From WVZH01 sp034430895 (GTDB taxonomy: Bacteria > Chloroflexota > Anaerolineae > Anaerolineales > E44-bin32): a stretch of DNA of 64,000 nt. Positions 1-8,517 of the stretch are shown in pieces (the first letter of the stretch is position 1; the number at the start of each line of letters is the position of its first letter). A model generated the notes under the pieces. The model saw only the letters and a program-made list of their open reading frames with translations. It did no database searches and was not told where the DNA came from. The position numbers and the translations under genes are program-made. The stretch is from NCBI GenBank assembly GCA_034430895.1, contig DAOUDW010000075.1, positions 1 to 64,000 of the forward strand, given 5' to 3'.

Positions 1-381
1 TGTAAAAATTCTCGCCCGGATAGATATTGCATCAAATATCATCAATAGTTGTGCTGGCCGAAAAACCTGTAGGGGGGAAAAACCTTGTCCGGATGGATCA
101 AGTACAAAGTCCCCCTCTATCATGTTAGGTTTTCACAAATGGCAACGATATGATACCAAATTTCACAATCGGCAATATTATGGTACAAATCGAGCTTCGT
201 ATTGGGATCAACTACGGGGCAATTCGATATACAAACGGCAATAATATGGCACCGGGGCCGGCGAGATGATCGGTAAAGTCCCATGAGGAATAATCGGTGT
301 AAAGCATGTAAGTTATGGAATGCGCTGTATCCGCAACCAACATTAAATCTGCTGTACGCTTGTGGCGAGAAAACAAGCCTC
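1..381. other. Intergenic region at the left edge with three imperfect repeats
   Basis: No convincing coding sequence is seen here. The only structure is a set of three imperfect 23-bp direct repeats (135-157, 165-187, 231-253), listed separately. The promoter of the S20 gene follows at 382-410. The neighbouring gene on the left lies outside the window. Confidence 0.6.
135..253. repeat. Three imperfect 23-bp direct repeats (iteron-like)
   Basis: Copies at 135-157, 165-187 and 231-253 share the pattern ACAA-n-CGGCAA-n3-TATGG-n-AC. By eye, copies 2 and 3 agree at 19 of 23 positions, 1 and 3 at 18, and 1 and 2 at 16. The first two are 30 bp apart, about three helical turns, and the third is 66 bp further on. 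This suits a set of protein-binding sites. Which protein binds, and which gene is controlled, cannot be told from the sequence. Confidence 0.5.
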
Positions 382-410
382 TAGACAGAACCCCTCGCCT
401 GCGATAAAAT
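382..410 (+). promoter_or_regulatory. Sigma-70-type promoter of the S20 gene
   Basis: A -35 box TAGACA (382-387) and a -10 box TAAAAT (405-410) are separated by 17 bp. Transcription would start near 417, about 30 nt before the TTG start codon of rpsT, which leaves room for its AGGAGG ribosome binding site. Confidence 0.55.
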
Positions 411-448
411 TACGATTTGTAGTTCGTTTGTAATTTTAGGAGGCAACA

Positions 449-712
449 TTGGCTAATTTACGTTCGGCGAAGAAGCGAATTCGCCAAAACGTCAAGCGTC
501 GCATGCGGAATAAATATTACCGCACTCGCGCACGCTCAGAGGTAAAATCCGCACGCCAGGTCATTCAGGACGGCGAGCGGGATTCCGCGGTTGAAGCTGT
601 TCACCAGGCAGTCAGTTCTTTGGATCAAGCAGCCAGCAAAGGCGTGATTCACAAGAAAAACGCCGCTCGTCGTAAGAGCCGACTGATGAAACGCCTGACG
701 AAAATGGAGTGA
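449..712 (+). CDS. rpsT: 30S ribosomal protein S20
   Basis: This is the small-subunit protein S20, which binds 16S rRNA early in assembly. The 87-residue length is normal for the family. The Lys/Arg-rich N-terminus (SAKKRIRQN), the helical body and the C-terminal block HKKNAARRKSRL are typical. The start is TTG, chosen because a perfect AGGAGG lies at 438-443 and the N-terminus then fits S20. The gene has its own promoter and is followed by two hairpins before argS, so it is probably transcribed alone. Confidence 0.95.
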   Translation: MANLRSAKKRIRQNVKRRMRNKYYRTRARSEVKSARQVIQDGERDSAVEAVHQAVSSLDQAASKGVIHKKNAARRKSRLMKRLTKME

Positions 713-731
713 TTTTCATCACGCTGAGAAG

Positions 732-778
732 GAAACGTTATCGTTTCGAGACAAACGACGCACCGAATGGTGCGTCGT
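732..778 (+). terminator. Two tandem hairpins between rpsT and argS
   Basis: The first hairpin has a perfect 6-bp stem (732-737 with 742-747, loop TTAT). The second has a perfect 10-bp stem (755-764 with 769-778, loop GAAT). No clear U-tract follows the second, so it is not a textbook intrinsic terminator. It lies directly upstream of the argS -10 box (802-807), so it could instead be an operator. Confidence 0.4.
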
Positions 779-801
779 GTTCGCGCAATCTGGCTGTGTT
801 C

Positions 802-807
802 TATAAT
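802..807 (+). promoter_or_regulatory. -10 box of the argS promoter
   Basis: A perfect TATAAT lies 23 nt before the argS ATG. The -35 is weak (about 780-785, TTCGCG). The resulting 5' leader would be short, about 17 nt. Confidence 0.45.
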
Positions 808-830
808 CACAAACCCTTGGGAAATCCGCA

Positions 831-2633
831 ATGTTCAAACTCGAATTGGATCAATACGCTGAAAGTATACGCCAAATCCTGACAAAACTTGGGATCCCAG
901 ACAGTGGGACAATCCAGTGGATACCCATCCCCTTCAAAGGCCAATGGGGTTTTGGAACCAGTGTATGTTTTCAGATCGCAGCTGAAGAAGCCCGCAGCGG
1001 CAAGAAACTCCGTGTCCCGGAACGCGCACAGGAAATTGCGGAAACGCTGTCGAATGAAATCGAAAAACCGGATAACTTCACCCGCATCGAAGCCGAAAAT
1101 GGCTATTTGAATCTATACATCGATCCATCGACATATGCCAAACGCGTCACCGATACCGTGCTGCGGCAGGATGAAGATTTTGGCCGCGGCACGGCAAAAG
1201 ACGAGCGCGTGATGGTGGAGTATGCACAACCGAACACGCATCATTCCTTTCACATCGGACATGCCAGGAACACGGTTCTCGGAGAATCACTCGCACGTTT
1301 GCTGGCGTTCGCCGGTTTCGAAACCATCCGGGCCTCGTATCCGGGAGATATCGGCCTGGGCGTGATCACCTGCATGTGGGCATACGATAAATACTATCGA
1401 GATCAGGAGCCAGACGGCATCCACGAGCGTGGTCAATGGCTGGCAAAAATCTACACCGAAGCCAATCAACTACTCGCATCGAGAGATGACGAAACAGCAC
1501 AAGAAACAGAACAAAGAGAAACCTACGAAGAAGAACGGCGGCAGATGTACCAGCGCTGGGATGCCGGAGACGAAGAAATCCGTGAATTGTGGCGAAAAAC
1601 GCGGCAGTGGAGCCTCGATGAACTCGACGACATCTTGAGAATATTCAATGTCGAGATGGATGTCTACTTTTTCGAAAGCGAGGTCGATGAACCAGGGAAA
1701 GAGATCGCCGAAGAATTGATCTCTCTCGGCATCGCCGAAGACGAGCGTCCAGATGGACCCGTGATCGTCAAGATTGACGAGAAGCTCGGCCTTGAAAATG
1801 AAAGATATCGCACGGTAGTGATTTTACGCAGCGATGGAACGACCCTCTATCTAACCAAAGACCTGGCGCTCGCCAAGGAAAAATTCGAAAAATACAAAGT
1901 CGACCGTTCGATTTACGTCGTCGATGTGCGGCAGAGCCTACACTTCCAACAAGCCTTTCAAATCTTGAAATTATGGGGTTACGAACAAGCGGAGAAATGC
2001 TACCATCTTGCCTACGGCTTCGTGACATTGCCGGAAGGCGCCATGTCCGCTCGCCGGGGAAACGTGGTCCTTTTCATGGACGTCGTCGAGGAAGCAAAAC
2101 GACGCGTATTGGAGATCATCGCCGAAAAGAACCCGGATTTACCCGAGGAAAAGCAAACCGATATAGCACGGCAGATCGGCCTGGGCGCTTTGATCTACAG
2201 CATGCTGGTCGTGGATAACAATAAAGACACGGTTTTCGAATGGGACAGCGCGCTGAGCTTTGATGGTCAATCCGCCCCCTATATCCAAAACGCTCACGTC
2301 CGAGCGAACAGCATTCTCCGCAAGATCGCAACACTGCCAGAGCAGGCGTCCTTTGATTATGAACTTGCGCCCAGCGAGGTCGATCTGATCGAAAATATCG
2401 CCCAATTTCCTACGGTCGTCCAAAAAGCCGCCGAAGATTACAAGCCCCTGCACATGGCGACCTATGCTTTCGAGTTGGCGAAATCCTTCCACACCTTCTA
2501 CCATAACGTGCGGGTCTTACAAGCCGACAGTGACGAAAAGGTGAATTCCCGTCTTCGCATCACGGCCGCAACGCGGCAGACATTGGCCAATTCACTCGCG
2601 CTGCTGGATGTTGAAGCACCAGAGATGATGTAG
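831..2633 (+). CDS. argS: Arginyl-tRNA synthetase
   Basis: This class I aminoacyl-tRNA synthetase charges tRNA-Arg with arginine in the cytosol. The order is an N-terminal Arg-tRNA synthetase domain (about residues 5-95), the catalytic Rossmann core with the HIGH signature as HIGHARN near residue 140, and a degenerate KMSKS loop as MSARRG followed by NVV. The C-terminal helical anticodon-binding DALR domain covers roughly residues 480-600 and contains the conserved QNAHVRANSI segment. The 600-residue length is usual. A charged stretch around residues 215-250 (EETEQRETYEEERRQ) is a family-variable insertion. It is probably monocistronic or co-transcribed with the next gene, 67 nt downstream. 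Confidence 0.97.
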   Translation: MFKLELDQYAESIRQILTKLGIPDSGTIQWIPIPFKGQWGFGTSVCFQIAAEEARSGKKLRVPERAQEIAETLSNEIEKPDNFTRIEAENGYLNLYIDPSTYAKRVTDTVLRQDEDFGRGTAKDERVMVEYAQPNTHHSFHIGHARNTVLGESLARLLAFAGFETIRASYPGDIGLGVITCMWAYDKYYRDQEPDGIHERGQWLAKIYTEANQLLASRDDETAQETEQRETYEEERRQMYQRWDAGDEEIRELWRKTRQWSLDELDDILRIFNVEMDVYFFESEVDEPGKEIAEELISLGIAEDERPDGPVIVKIDEKLGLENERYRTVVILRSDGTTLYLTKDLALAKEKFEKYKVDRSIYVVDVRQSLHFQQAFQILKLWGYEQAEKCYHLAYGFVTLPEGAMSARRGNVVLFMDVVEEAKRRVLEIIAEKNPDLPEEKQTDIARQIGLGALIYSMLVVDNNKDTVFEWDSALSFDGQSAPYIQNAHVRANSILRKIATLPEQASFDYELAPSEVDLIENIAQFPTVVQKAAEDYKPLHMATYAFELAKSFHTFYHNVRVLQADSDEKVNSRLRITAATRQTLANSLALLDVEAPEMM

Positions 2634-2700
2634 GTCATCCGAACCAACCGTCGGCTGTCATTTTTGATACCATTAACTAAAAAGGAAGACATTAAAGGAT

Positions 2701-4023
2701 ATGGTACAAAAACGTGTAATCATCATGGGTGCCGCTGGCCGCGATTTTCACAACTTCAATACGTATTTTCGAGACAACCCTGACTATCAAGTGGTCGCTT
2801 TTACCGCCACCCAAATTCCAAACATCGAAGGACGGAAATACCCTCCGGCACTTGCCGGAGAGGCATATCCTCAAGGCATCCCCATCTACCCCGAAGCGCG
2901 GTTGGCCGATTTGATCGTCGAAGACGACATCGACCAGGTGGTGTTCGCCTATAGTGACGTGATGCATGAATACGTGATGCACAAAGCATCACTCGTCCTG
3001 GCGAAGGGCGCGGATTTCCGTTTGATGGGATTACATAACACGCAGATACAATCAGATAAACCGGTGGTTTCCGTGTGTGCTGCTCGCACCGGAAGCGGTA
3101 AAAGCCAGACAAGTCGTCGTGTCCGAGATATCCTGCAAGACCTCGGATACCGCGTAGCCGTCATCCGGCATCCGATGCCATACGGTGATCTGGCCAAGCA
3201 GGCCGTCCAACGGTTTGCGAGTTATGAAGACCTGGATGCACAACAATGCACCATCGAAGAACGTGAAGAATACGAGCCTCACATTCAACAGGGTTCAATC
3301 GTGTTTGCTGGGGTCGATTACGAGGCCATCTTAAGACAGGCCGAAGCGGAAGCCGATGTCATCCTTTGGGATGGGGGCAACAACGACCTGCCCTTCTACG
3401 TCAGCGACTATCTGATCGTAATCGTCGATCCGCTGCGGCCCGGGCATGAACGAAGATACTACCCGGGTGAATCCAACGTCATCGCTGCGGATGCGATCAT
3501 CATCAACAAAATGGATGCTGCCGATGAGGATGCCATCGTCCAGGTGAAAGAAAATATTGAGAAGCTGAATCCCAGTGCCGTCGTGCTGGAAGCAAACTCT
3601 CCGATTTCCGTCGACGATCCGAAAGCCGTTCGCGATCGTCGAGTTCTGGTCGTTGAGGATGGTCCTACATTGACCCACGGAGAGATGTCATTTGGAGCGG
3701 GATGGATGGCCGCGAAACGTTTTGGCGCCTCCGAAATCATCGACCCGCGACCCTTTGCCGTGGGAAGCATTCTCGAGACGTACGCCAAATTTCCCAACAT
3801 CGGAGAAATCATCCCCGCCATGGGGTACAGCGCGGATCAAATCCGTGAACTGGAAGAGACGATCGACCAGGCGGATGCCGATCTCGTCTTGATCGGCACA
3901 CCAATCGATCTCGGTCGCCTGCTCGAGATCAACAAACCCATCCAACGCGTCCGTTACGAATTGGAAATTATCAGTCGACCCACCCTGGCAAAACTGCTCG
4001 AAGGAAAATTAGGTCACAAATGA
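2701..4023 (+). CDS. Cyclic 2,3-diphosphoglycerate synthetase-like GTPase
   Basis: This is a 440-residue protein of the family of predicted GTPases that includes archaeal cyclic 2,3-diphosphoglycerate synthetase. An N-terminal Rossmann-like part (VIIMGAAGRDFHNFN) is followed by a P-loop, ARTGSGKSQTSR, near residue 125, and by the segment DVILWDGGNNDLPF, typical of this family. A ribosome binding site AAAGGA lies just before the ATG. The family is found widely in bacteria that do not accumulate cDPG, so the true substrate is uncertain. It ends 10 nt before the DNA methyltransferase gene, and the two are likely co-transcribed. Confidence 0.75.
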   Translation: MVQKRVIIMGAAGRDFHNFNTYFRDNPDYQVVAFTATQIPNIEGRKYPPALAGEAYPQGIPIYPEARLADLIVEDDIDQVVFAYSDVMHEYVMHKASLVLAKGADFRLMGLHNTQIQSDKPVVSVCAARTGSGKSQTSRRVRDILQDLGYRVAVIRHPMPYGDLAKQAVQRFASYEDLDAQQCTIEEREEYEPHIQQGSIVFAGVDYEAILRQAEAEADVILWDGGNNDLPFYVSDYLIVIVDPLRPGHERRYYPGESNVIAADAIIINKMDAADEDAIVQVKENIEKLNPSAVVLEANSPISVDDPKAVRDRRVLVVEDGPTLTHGEMSFGAGWMAAKRFGASEIIDPRPFAVGSILETYAKFPNIGEIIPAMGYSADQIRELEETIDQADADLVLIGTPIDLGRLLEINKPIQRVRYELEIISRPTLAKLLEGKLGHK

Positions 4024-4033
4024 AACCACGGCG

Positions 4034-5344
4034 ATGAGTAAAAAATCCAGACGCAAACCCTTTGCCCGTTTGAAGTGGGAGCAGCATCAAGAACGCACCA
4101 AAGCTGCAAAACTGTCATTGGATAGTATGGTGAATGCTGGCTCCGATAGTGAACCCGAGGGAAGAATCTATCAAGGTGAAAACCTCGCCATTATGCAAGC
4201 CCTGCTTCCGGAATGGAGTGAACGATTCGACCTTATCTACGCCGATCCTCCGTTCCTCACTGGAAACGCCTATGCAGCTCGCGTGGGTCGAGGGGAGGAT
4301 TCCCGCAAACCCGATACGTGGCAGCAAGTAGATGGATACGAGGATTCATGGCCAAACGGAGCAGCCTACCTGGACATGCTCTACCCCCGTCTGCAATGCA
4401 TGTACGATCTACTCGCACCCACAGGAACCCTTTATCTACATCTGGATTGGCACGCATCTGCCTATGCACGAATCTTGTTGGACGAAATCTTTGGGCCCGA
4501 TCGCTTGTTGAATGAGATTGTTTGGGTCTATCACGGTCCATCACCGATTCGTTCGGCGTTCAAACGCAAACATGATACGATCCTGGCATACACGAAATCG
4601 AAAGCATACACGTTCAACGCGGATGCCGTTCGTATTCCCTATGCGGCTTCCACAGTGAAAACCTTCCAAAGTTCCGACAAAGCCGGATTTGGCAAGAAGC
4701 CGGATTTGGCCAAAGGGAAAGTACCTGAAGATTGGTGGTACTTCCCGGTCGTGGCGCGCCTGCACAATGAACGAACAGGTTATCCGACGCAAAAACCGGA
4801 AGCGCTGATGGATCGAATCATCCTCGCTTCAAGCAATGAAGGTGATTGGGTGGGAGATTTTTTCTGCGGCGCCGGTACGACAGCAGCCGTCGCCGCTCGT
4901 CTCGGACGTCGCTGGATAGTCTGCGACAACGCAGCGCTCGCTGTCCAAAGTACCTACCGCAGAATGCTACTGGAAGAAAATCCCGGCTGTTTTGGTGTGT
5001 GGCAAACGCCAGAAGTACAAATCAAACCCCAGCTTGAGCTTCAAACCACGATTCGGCAATCCGGGATGAATGTAGAGATCGAGTTAACCGACATCTCCCC
5101 TTCCTCCACAGAACTCGAAGCCTTCCCTGAGAATGTAACCTTTTGGGAGATCGATTGGCACTATGACGGTCAGGTTATCCAAAGCCGATCCCAGCATGCC
5201 CGACCCTGGCGCAAGGGCGAAATCGAACTTCGCCTCTCCTATTCCTACACAACCGCAGGGAAATACACCATCGGCGTACGAGCTTTCGACCAGACGGGAT
5301 CGAGTGGATTTTCGAAACTTGAAATCATCGTTCCACAGGACTGA
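4034..5344 (+). CDS. Orphan beta-class DNA methyltransferase with a C-terminal beta-sandwich domain
   Basis: This is an AdoMet-dependent amino-methyltransferase of DNA (N6-adenine or N4-cytosine). The catalytic motif DPPF (residues 71-74) precedes the AdoMet-binding DFFCGAGTT (275-283), the beta-class order. TQKPEALMDRII just before the latter is the usual motif X. Residues about 335-436 form a separate all-beta domain that looks PKD- or Ig-like (YSYTTAGKYTIGVRAFD). Similar tails occur on some Mod-like methyltransferases. No restriction endonuclease or specificity gene is near, so it is an orphan enzyme with an epigenetic or housekeeping role. The recognition site cannot be read from the sequence. 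Confidence 0.85.
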   Translation: MSKKSRRKPFARLKWEQHQERTKAAKLSLDSMVNAGSDSEPEGRIYQGENLAIMQALLPEWSERFDLIYADPPFLTGNAYAARVGRGEDSRKPDTWQQVDGYEDSWPNGAAYLDMLYPRLQCMYDLLAPTGTLYLHLDWHASAYARILLDEIFGPDRLLNEIVWVYHGPSPIRSAFKRKHDTILAYTKSKAYTFNADAVRIPYAASTVKTFQSSDKAGFGKKPDLAKGKVPEDWWYFPVVARLHNERTGYPTQKPEALMDRIILASSNEGDWVGDFFCGAGTTAAVAARLGRRWIVCDNAALAVQSTYRRMLLEENPGCFGVWQTPEVQIKPQLELQTTIRQSGMNVEIELTDISPSSTELEAFPENVTFWEIDWHYDGQVIQSRSQHARPWRKGEIELRLSYSYTTAGKYTIGVRAFDQTGSSGFSKLEIIVPQD

Positions 5345-5485
5345 GTCGATCAAAGATCAACTTATCCATCACTTACAGGTAAGTTGTTCACCCAGCGAAA
5401 GATCCTGATCCTCCAATAGAATCTCACTAAAGCAGCTTAAAACAAAAAAATCCCACACTACGTATTAAATTGTCGGTTGATCGTG

Positions 5486-6151
5486 CTACGGGATGTCGAA
5501 ACGGTATCCCATGCCGCGTATCGTTTTTAAAAAGCGAGGGTGTTTGGGATCCGGCTCGATGGCATAGCGCAGCCAACTCATATGCACATCCAGGGTACGT
5601 GTATCCCCTGTGTAATCCGTGTGCCATACCTGCCGGATGAGCTTTTTCCGCGTCATCAACCGCCCGGGGTTCTGCATGAAGACTTCCAGCAACTGCGCCT
5701 GTTTGGGAGTCAGGCGGGTTTGTTTATCCAAACAATGTACCTTGCATTGTGCCAGGTTTAGCTTGACCGGTCCAACTTCCAGGCTGTAGCGCTCATCTCC
5801 CGGCAAATATCGAGCAATGCGGTTGAGCAATTTTCGAGGCGTAAACGGCTGGATCAACGTATGACTGGCGCCGCTACCCGGATCGGGCCGGGTACCATTC
5901 GGCGAAACCAGAATAATGGGTATATTTCCAAGCGAAGCACGAGCACGTCGTGTGAGTCGGGTCCCTGTCATTCTCATCGAAGCCGCATCCAATACAAGCA
6001 AGTCCGGCTTTCGTTTATCAGCAGAGGCTAAAGCATCATCAATTTTGTGGAACACAGAAACCGTATAGCCCTTCTTCTCGAGCGCAGGTGCAAACGACGG
6101 CGCGTTCGCGCGACTGCTTTCGATTAGCAAGATTTTAGCCCCTGTTATCAA
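5486..6151 (-). CDS. OmpR-family regulator with a degenerate receiver
   Basis: This 221-residue protein has an N-terminal receiver-like domain (about 1-115) and a C-terminal winged-helix DNA-binding domain (about 125-221, ending GMGYRFD). The receiver keeps a possible acceptor aspartate (LLVLDAA) but has lost other key residues. The acidic pair after beta1 reads ES (LLIESSRAN), and the usual Lys-Pro after beta5 is Gln-Pro (LIQPF). It may therefore act without phosphorylation. The start is TTG at 6151 because an in-frame stop lies upstream and no ATG is available. A TATAAT on this strand near 6208-6213 may be its promoter. No histidine kinase is adjacent. Confidence 0.85.
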   Translation of the reverse strand: MITGAKILLIESSRANAPSFAPALEKKGYTVSVFHKIDDALASADKRKPDLLVLDAASMRMTGTRLTRRARASLGNIPIILVSPNGTRPDPGSGASHTLIQPFTPRKLLNRIARYLPGDERYSLEVGPVKLNLAQCKVHCLDKQTRLTPKQAQLLEVFMQNPGRLMTRKKLIRQVWHTDYTGDTRTLDVHMSWLRYAIEPDPKHPRFLKTIRGMGYRFDIP

Positions 6152-6372
6152 AAGGAGACCCTTTGGCGATGGATTAAGGCAACCCCCTGATACTTTGCCC
6201 GGTCGTCATTATACACAGTTTTAAGGATGTAGCAAATGAGACTTTAGTTCTGCTTCTTTTAAGGTAATTCCATAAATTACGGAAGCCTAAATACTCTACC
6301 AATTGGATCTGGAATGATAAGCCAATACCTCAAACACCAAAGTGGGTTTCCATCCTGATTGATGTGTGCATG

Positions 6373-6378
6373 TATAAT
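6373..6378 (+). promoter_or_regulatory. -10 box just before the PfkB-type kinase
   Basis: A perfect TATAAT ends 10 nt before the ATG at 6389. Transcription would begin only a few bases upstream of that ATG, giving a leaderless or nearly leaderless mRNA. This agrees with the absence of a ribosome binding site. Confidence 0.4.
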
Positions 6379-6388
6379 CATATACGAT

Positions 6389-7402
6389 ATGGCTGGAGAG
6401 CAATCGGATTTTGTCGTCCTGGGTAGGTTACAACAAGATTACTTCATCACCCACGATGGACACTCACACGAAGGAATTCTTGGAGGAAATGCCGTTTACG
6501 CTGCCATCGGCGCCAAATTATGGGCTGATTCGATATTCATTGTCAGCCGTGTGGGCTCAGACTTCCCTGAAACGTTACTCAACGAATTAGCCGATATCGG
6601 CATCGATACCAGCGGGATTACCGTCCTTCCCGAACCTCACGACACCCGCAAGTTCTACGCTTATTCGTCACTCGAGGAAAAGATCGACACCGTGCCTCCG
6701 GCACATTATCTACGCATCAACCAACCCCTTCCCAAGGATTTGATCAATTATCAAGGTCACACACCCCCGCGAGAAGACTTGGATGTTTTTAATCCCCTAA
6801 CCATCCGACCGAGTGATATCCGTCCGACGATTGCCAGCGCGAAATGCGCGCATTTTTCGCCAACGGAATACCTTACCCACGTATCCGTACCCTTACATCT
6901 GCGCCAGATGGGTGCGCGAATCATCAACCTCGACCCCTCCGACACGTATATGGAACCTGATTGCCGCGAGAAATTGCCCACGATCATCAGTGGATTGGAT
7001 GCATTCCTCCCCAGTGAGGAAGAGGCAAAATCCTTTTTCCGTCCACGAGAGTTCGATGTCTGGGAAATGAGTGAAGCGTTCGCTGAGATGGGCTGCCAAT
7101 TCGTAGTCATCAAGTGCGGCGCTCGCGGCCAGACACTGCTGGACCGATACAGTGGACGCAAATGGCGCATTCCCGCCTATCCTGCACGCGTCTATGATGT
7201 CACCGGAGCCGGGGATTCTTTTTGCGGCGGGTTTTTGGTCGGGTTGATGCAAACCGAAGATCCCGTTGAAGCTGCACTTTACGGAAGCGTCTCTGCTTCT
7301 GTTGTTATTGAGGGAACCGGAGCACTTTTCGCCCTGGACTCCTTACCGGGGCTGCTGGAAGCCCGCCTGGACGTTCTGCGGCCGCAAGTTAAGAGGGTAT
7401 AA
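6389..7402 (+). CDS. PfkB-family carbohydrate/nucleoside kinase
   Basis: This ribokinase-like sugar kinase transfers phosphate from ATP to a sugar or nucleoside. The N-terminal GGNAVYAAIGA resembles the substrate-binding GGN motif. The C-terminal DVTGAGDSFCGGF is the PfkB signature 2 with the catalytic aspartate and anion hole. I use the ATG at 6389 (337 residues) rather than the one at 6359, because the TATAAT at 6373-6378 lies inside the longer reading frame. The exact substrate cannot be inferred. It is separated by 3 nt from a peptidase gene, so they form an operon. Confidence 0.85.
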   Translation: MAGEQSDFVVLGRLQQDYFITHDGHSHEGILGGNAVYAAIGAKLWADSIFIVSRVGSDFPETLLNELADIGIDTSGITVLPEPHDTRKFYAYSSLEEKIDTVPPAHYLRINQPLPKDLINYQGHTPPREDLDVFNPLTIRPSDIRPTIASAKCAHFSPTEYLTHVSVPLHLRQMGARIINLDPSDTYMEPDCREKLPTIISGLDAFLPSEEEAKSFFRPREFDVWEMSEAFAEMGCQFVVIKCGARGQTLLDRYSGRKWRIPAYPARVYDVTGAGDSFCGGFLVGLMQTEDPVEAALYGSVSASVVIEGTGALFALDSLPGLLEARLDVLRPQVKRV

Positions 7403-7405
7403 ATA

Positions 7406-8494
7406 ATGGATTTCAACCGTCTGATCCAACGTGCGATTGACATCCAATCCATACCGGCTCCCACGTTCCACGAGGATGCACGCAGGGTTTATATGCAAAA
7501 CGAATTTATACAGGCAGGTCTGCTCGACATTGAAGTAGATTCAGTTGGCAATCTTCTAGGCCGAGTTCCGGGAAGCAGCAAACCAGCATTGATTATCAGT
7601 GCCCACCTGGACAGCGTTTTTCCCGAACAAACACCATTGGAAATCCAGCATTTGGGCAACCGCATTATCGGCCCCGGAATCGGCGATAATGCCATTTCAT
7701 TGGCCGTACTCCTGGAATTGGCGATCGATCTACCCAGCGTCCAACCGGCTGCTGATGTTTGGCTGGTGGCAAATGTGGGCGAAGAGGGGCTGGGGAATCT
7801 TATCGGAATGAAAGAGGTCGCTCGTCGCTTTGGCGATGAAGTCACCGCATACATCGTCCTCGAAGGCATGTCGTTGGGACAGATTTACAACGCCGGATTG
7901 CCGGTGCGACGCTACCGTCTGACGGTAAAGACGGAAGGCGGGCACGCCTGGAATCACGCCGGTCGAACCTCTGCGATCCATGAGTTGGTGGCCGTTGGAT
8001 CCCAACTGGCTAAACTTCCACTTCCACAGCAAATACGCACGTCGTTTAATATGGGTCAGATCGATGGTGGAATCAGCATCAACTCCATCGCTTCTCGCGC
8101 CAGCCTTGAAATGGATTTACGCTCGGAAGGTGAAGCTACACTTGAAGAACTTGAACAGGAAGTGATGAAATGTATTGAGGGCCACCCATGGGGAGATGCG
8201 AGATATGAAATCGAGCAAATCGGTCGACGCCCTGGCGGTAAGCTGGCTGAAGGCCACCCACTCCTGTCTATAGCCATCGATGCTGTCCGCAGCGTGGGGG
8301 AAGCAAAGATCAAGATCCAAAGCGGATCGACCGATGCAAATATCCCGCTAAGTATGGGCTTTCCTGCAATTTGCCTGGGCCTTACCTACGGGGGAGATGC
8401 ACACAGTTTACAAGAATATATCGACCTCGAACCGGTTGTACGCGGTTATCGGGCGCTGGTGAAACTCATCCACGATACACTTGAACTCGAATAG
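7406..8494 (+). CDS. M20-family zinc peptidase / deacylase
   Basis: This metallo-aminoacylase or peptidase has 362 residues. Metal-binding motifs of the family are visible: AHLDSVF (His and Asp), GDNAIS (bridging Asp), GEEGLGN (catalytic Glu and metal Glu) and the C-terminal GGDAHS (His). Between them sits the small dimerisation domain (about residues 175-280, with the conserved GHAW). It has no signal peptide and is probably cytosolic. A GAGGG ribosome binding site lies just before the ATG within the end of the kinase gene. The substrate is unknown; tripeptidase- and carboxypeptidase-like activities are both possible. Confidence 0.85.
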   Translation: MDFNRLIQRAIDIQSIPAPTFHEDARRVYMQNEFIQAGLLDIEVDSVGNLLGRVPGSSKPALIISAHLDSVFPEQTPLEIQHLGNRIIGPGIGDNAISLAVLLELAIDLPSVQPAADVWLVANVGEEGLGNLIGMKEVARRFGDEVTAYIVLEGMSLGQIYNAGLPVRRYRLTVKTEGGHAWNHAGRTSAIHELVAVGSQLAKLPLPQQIRTSFNMGQIDGGISINSIASRASLEMDLRSEGEATLEELEQEVMKCIEGHPWGDARYEIEQIGRRPGGKLAEGHPLLSIAIDAVRSVGEAKIKIQSGSTDANIPLSMGFPAICLGLTYGGDAHSLQEYIDLEPVVRGYRALVKLIHDTLELE

Positions 8495-8517
8495 CTTGGT
8501 GTCCTTTGAGGGGTTCG

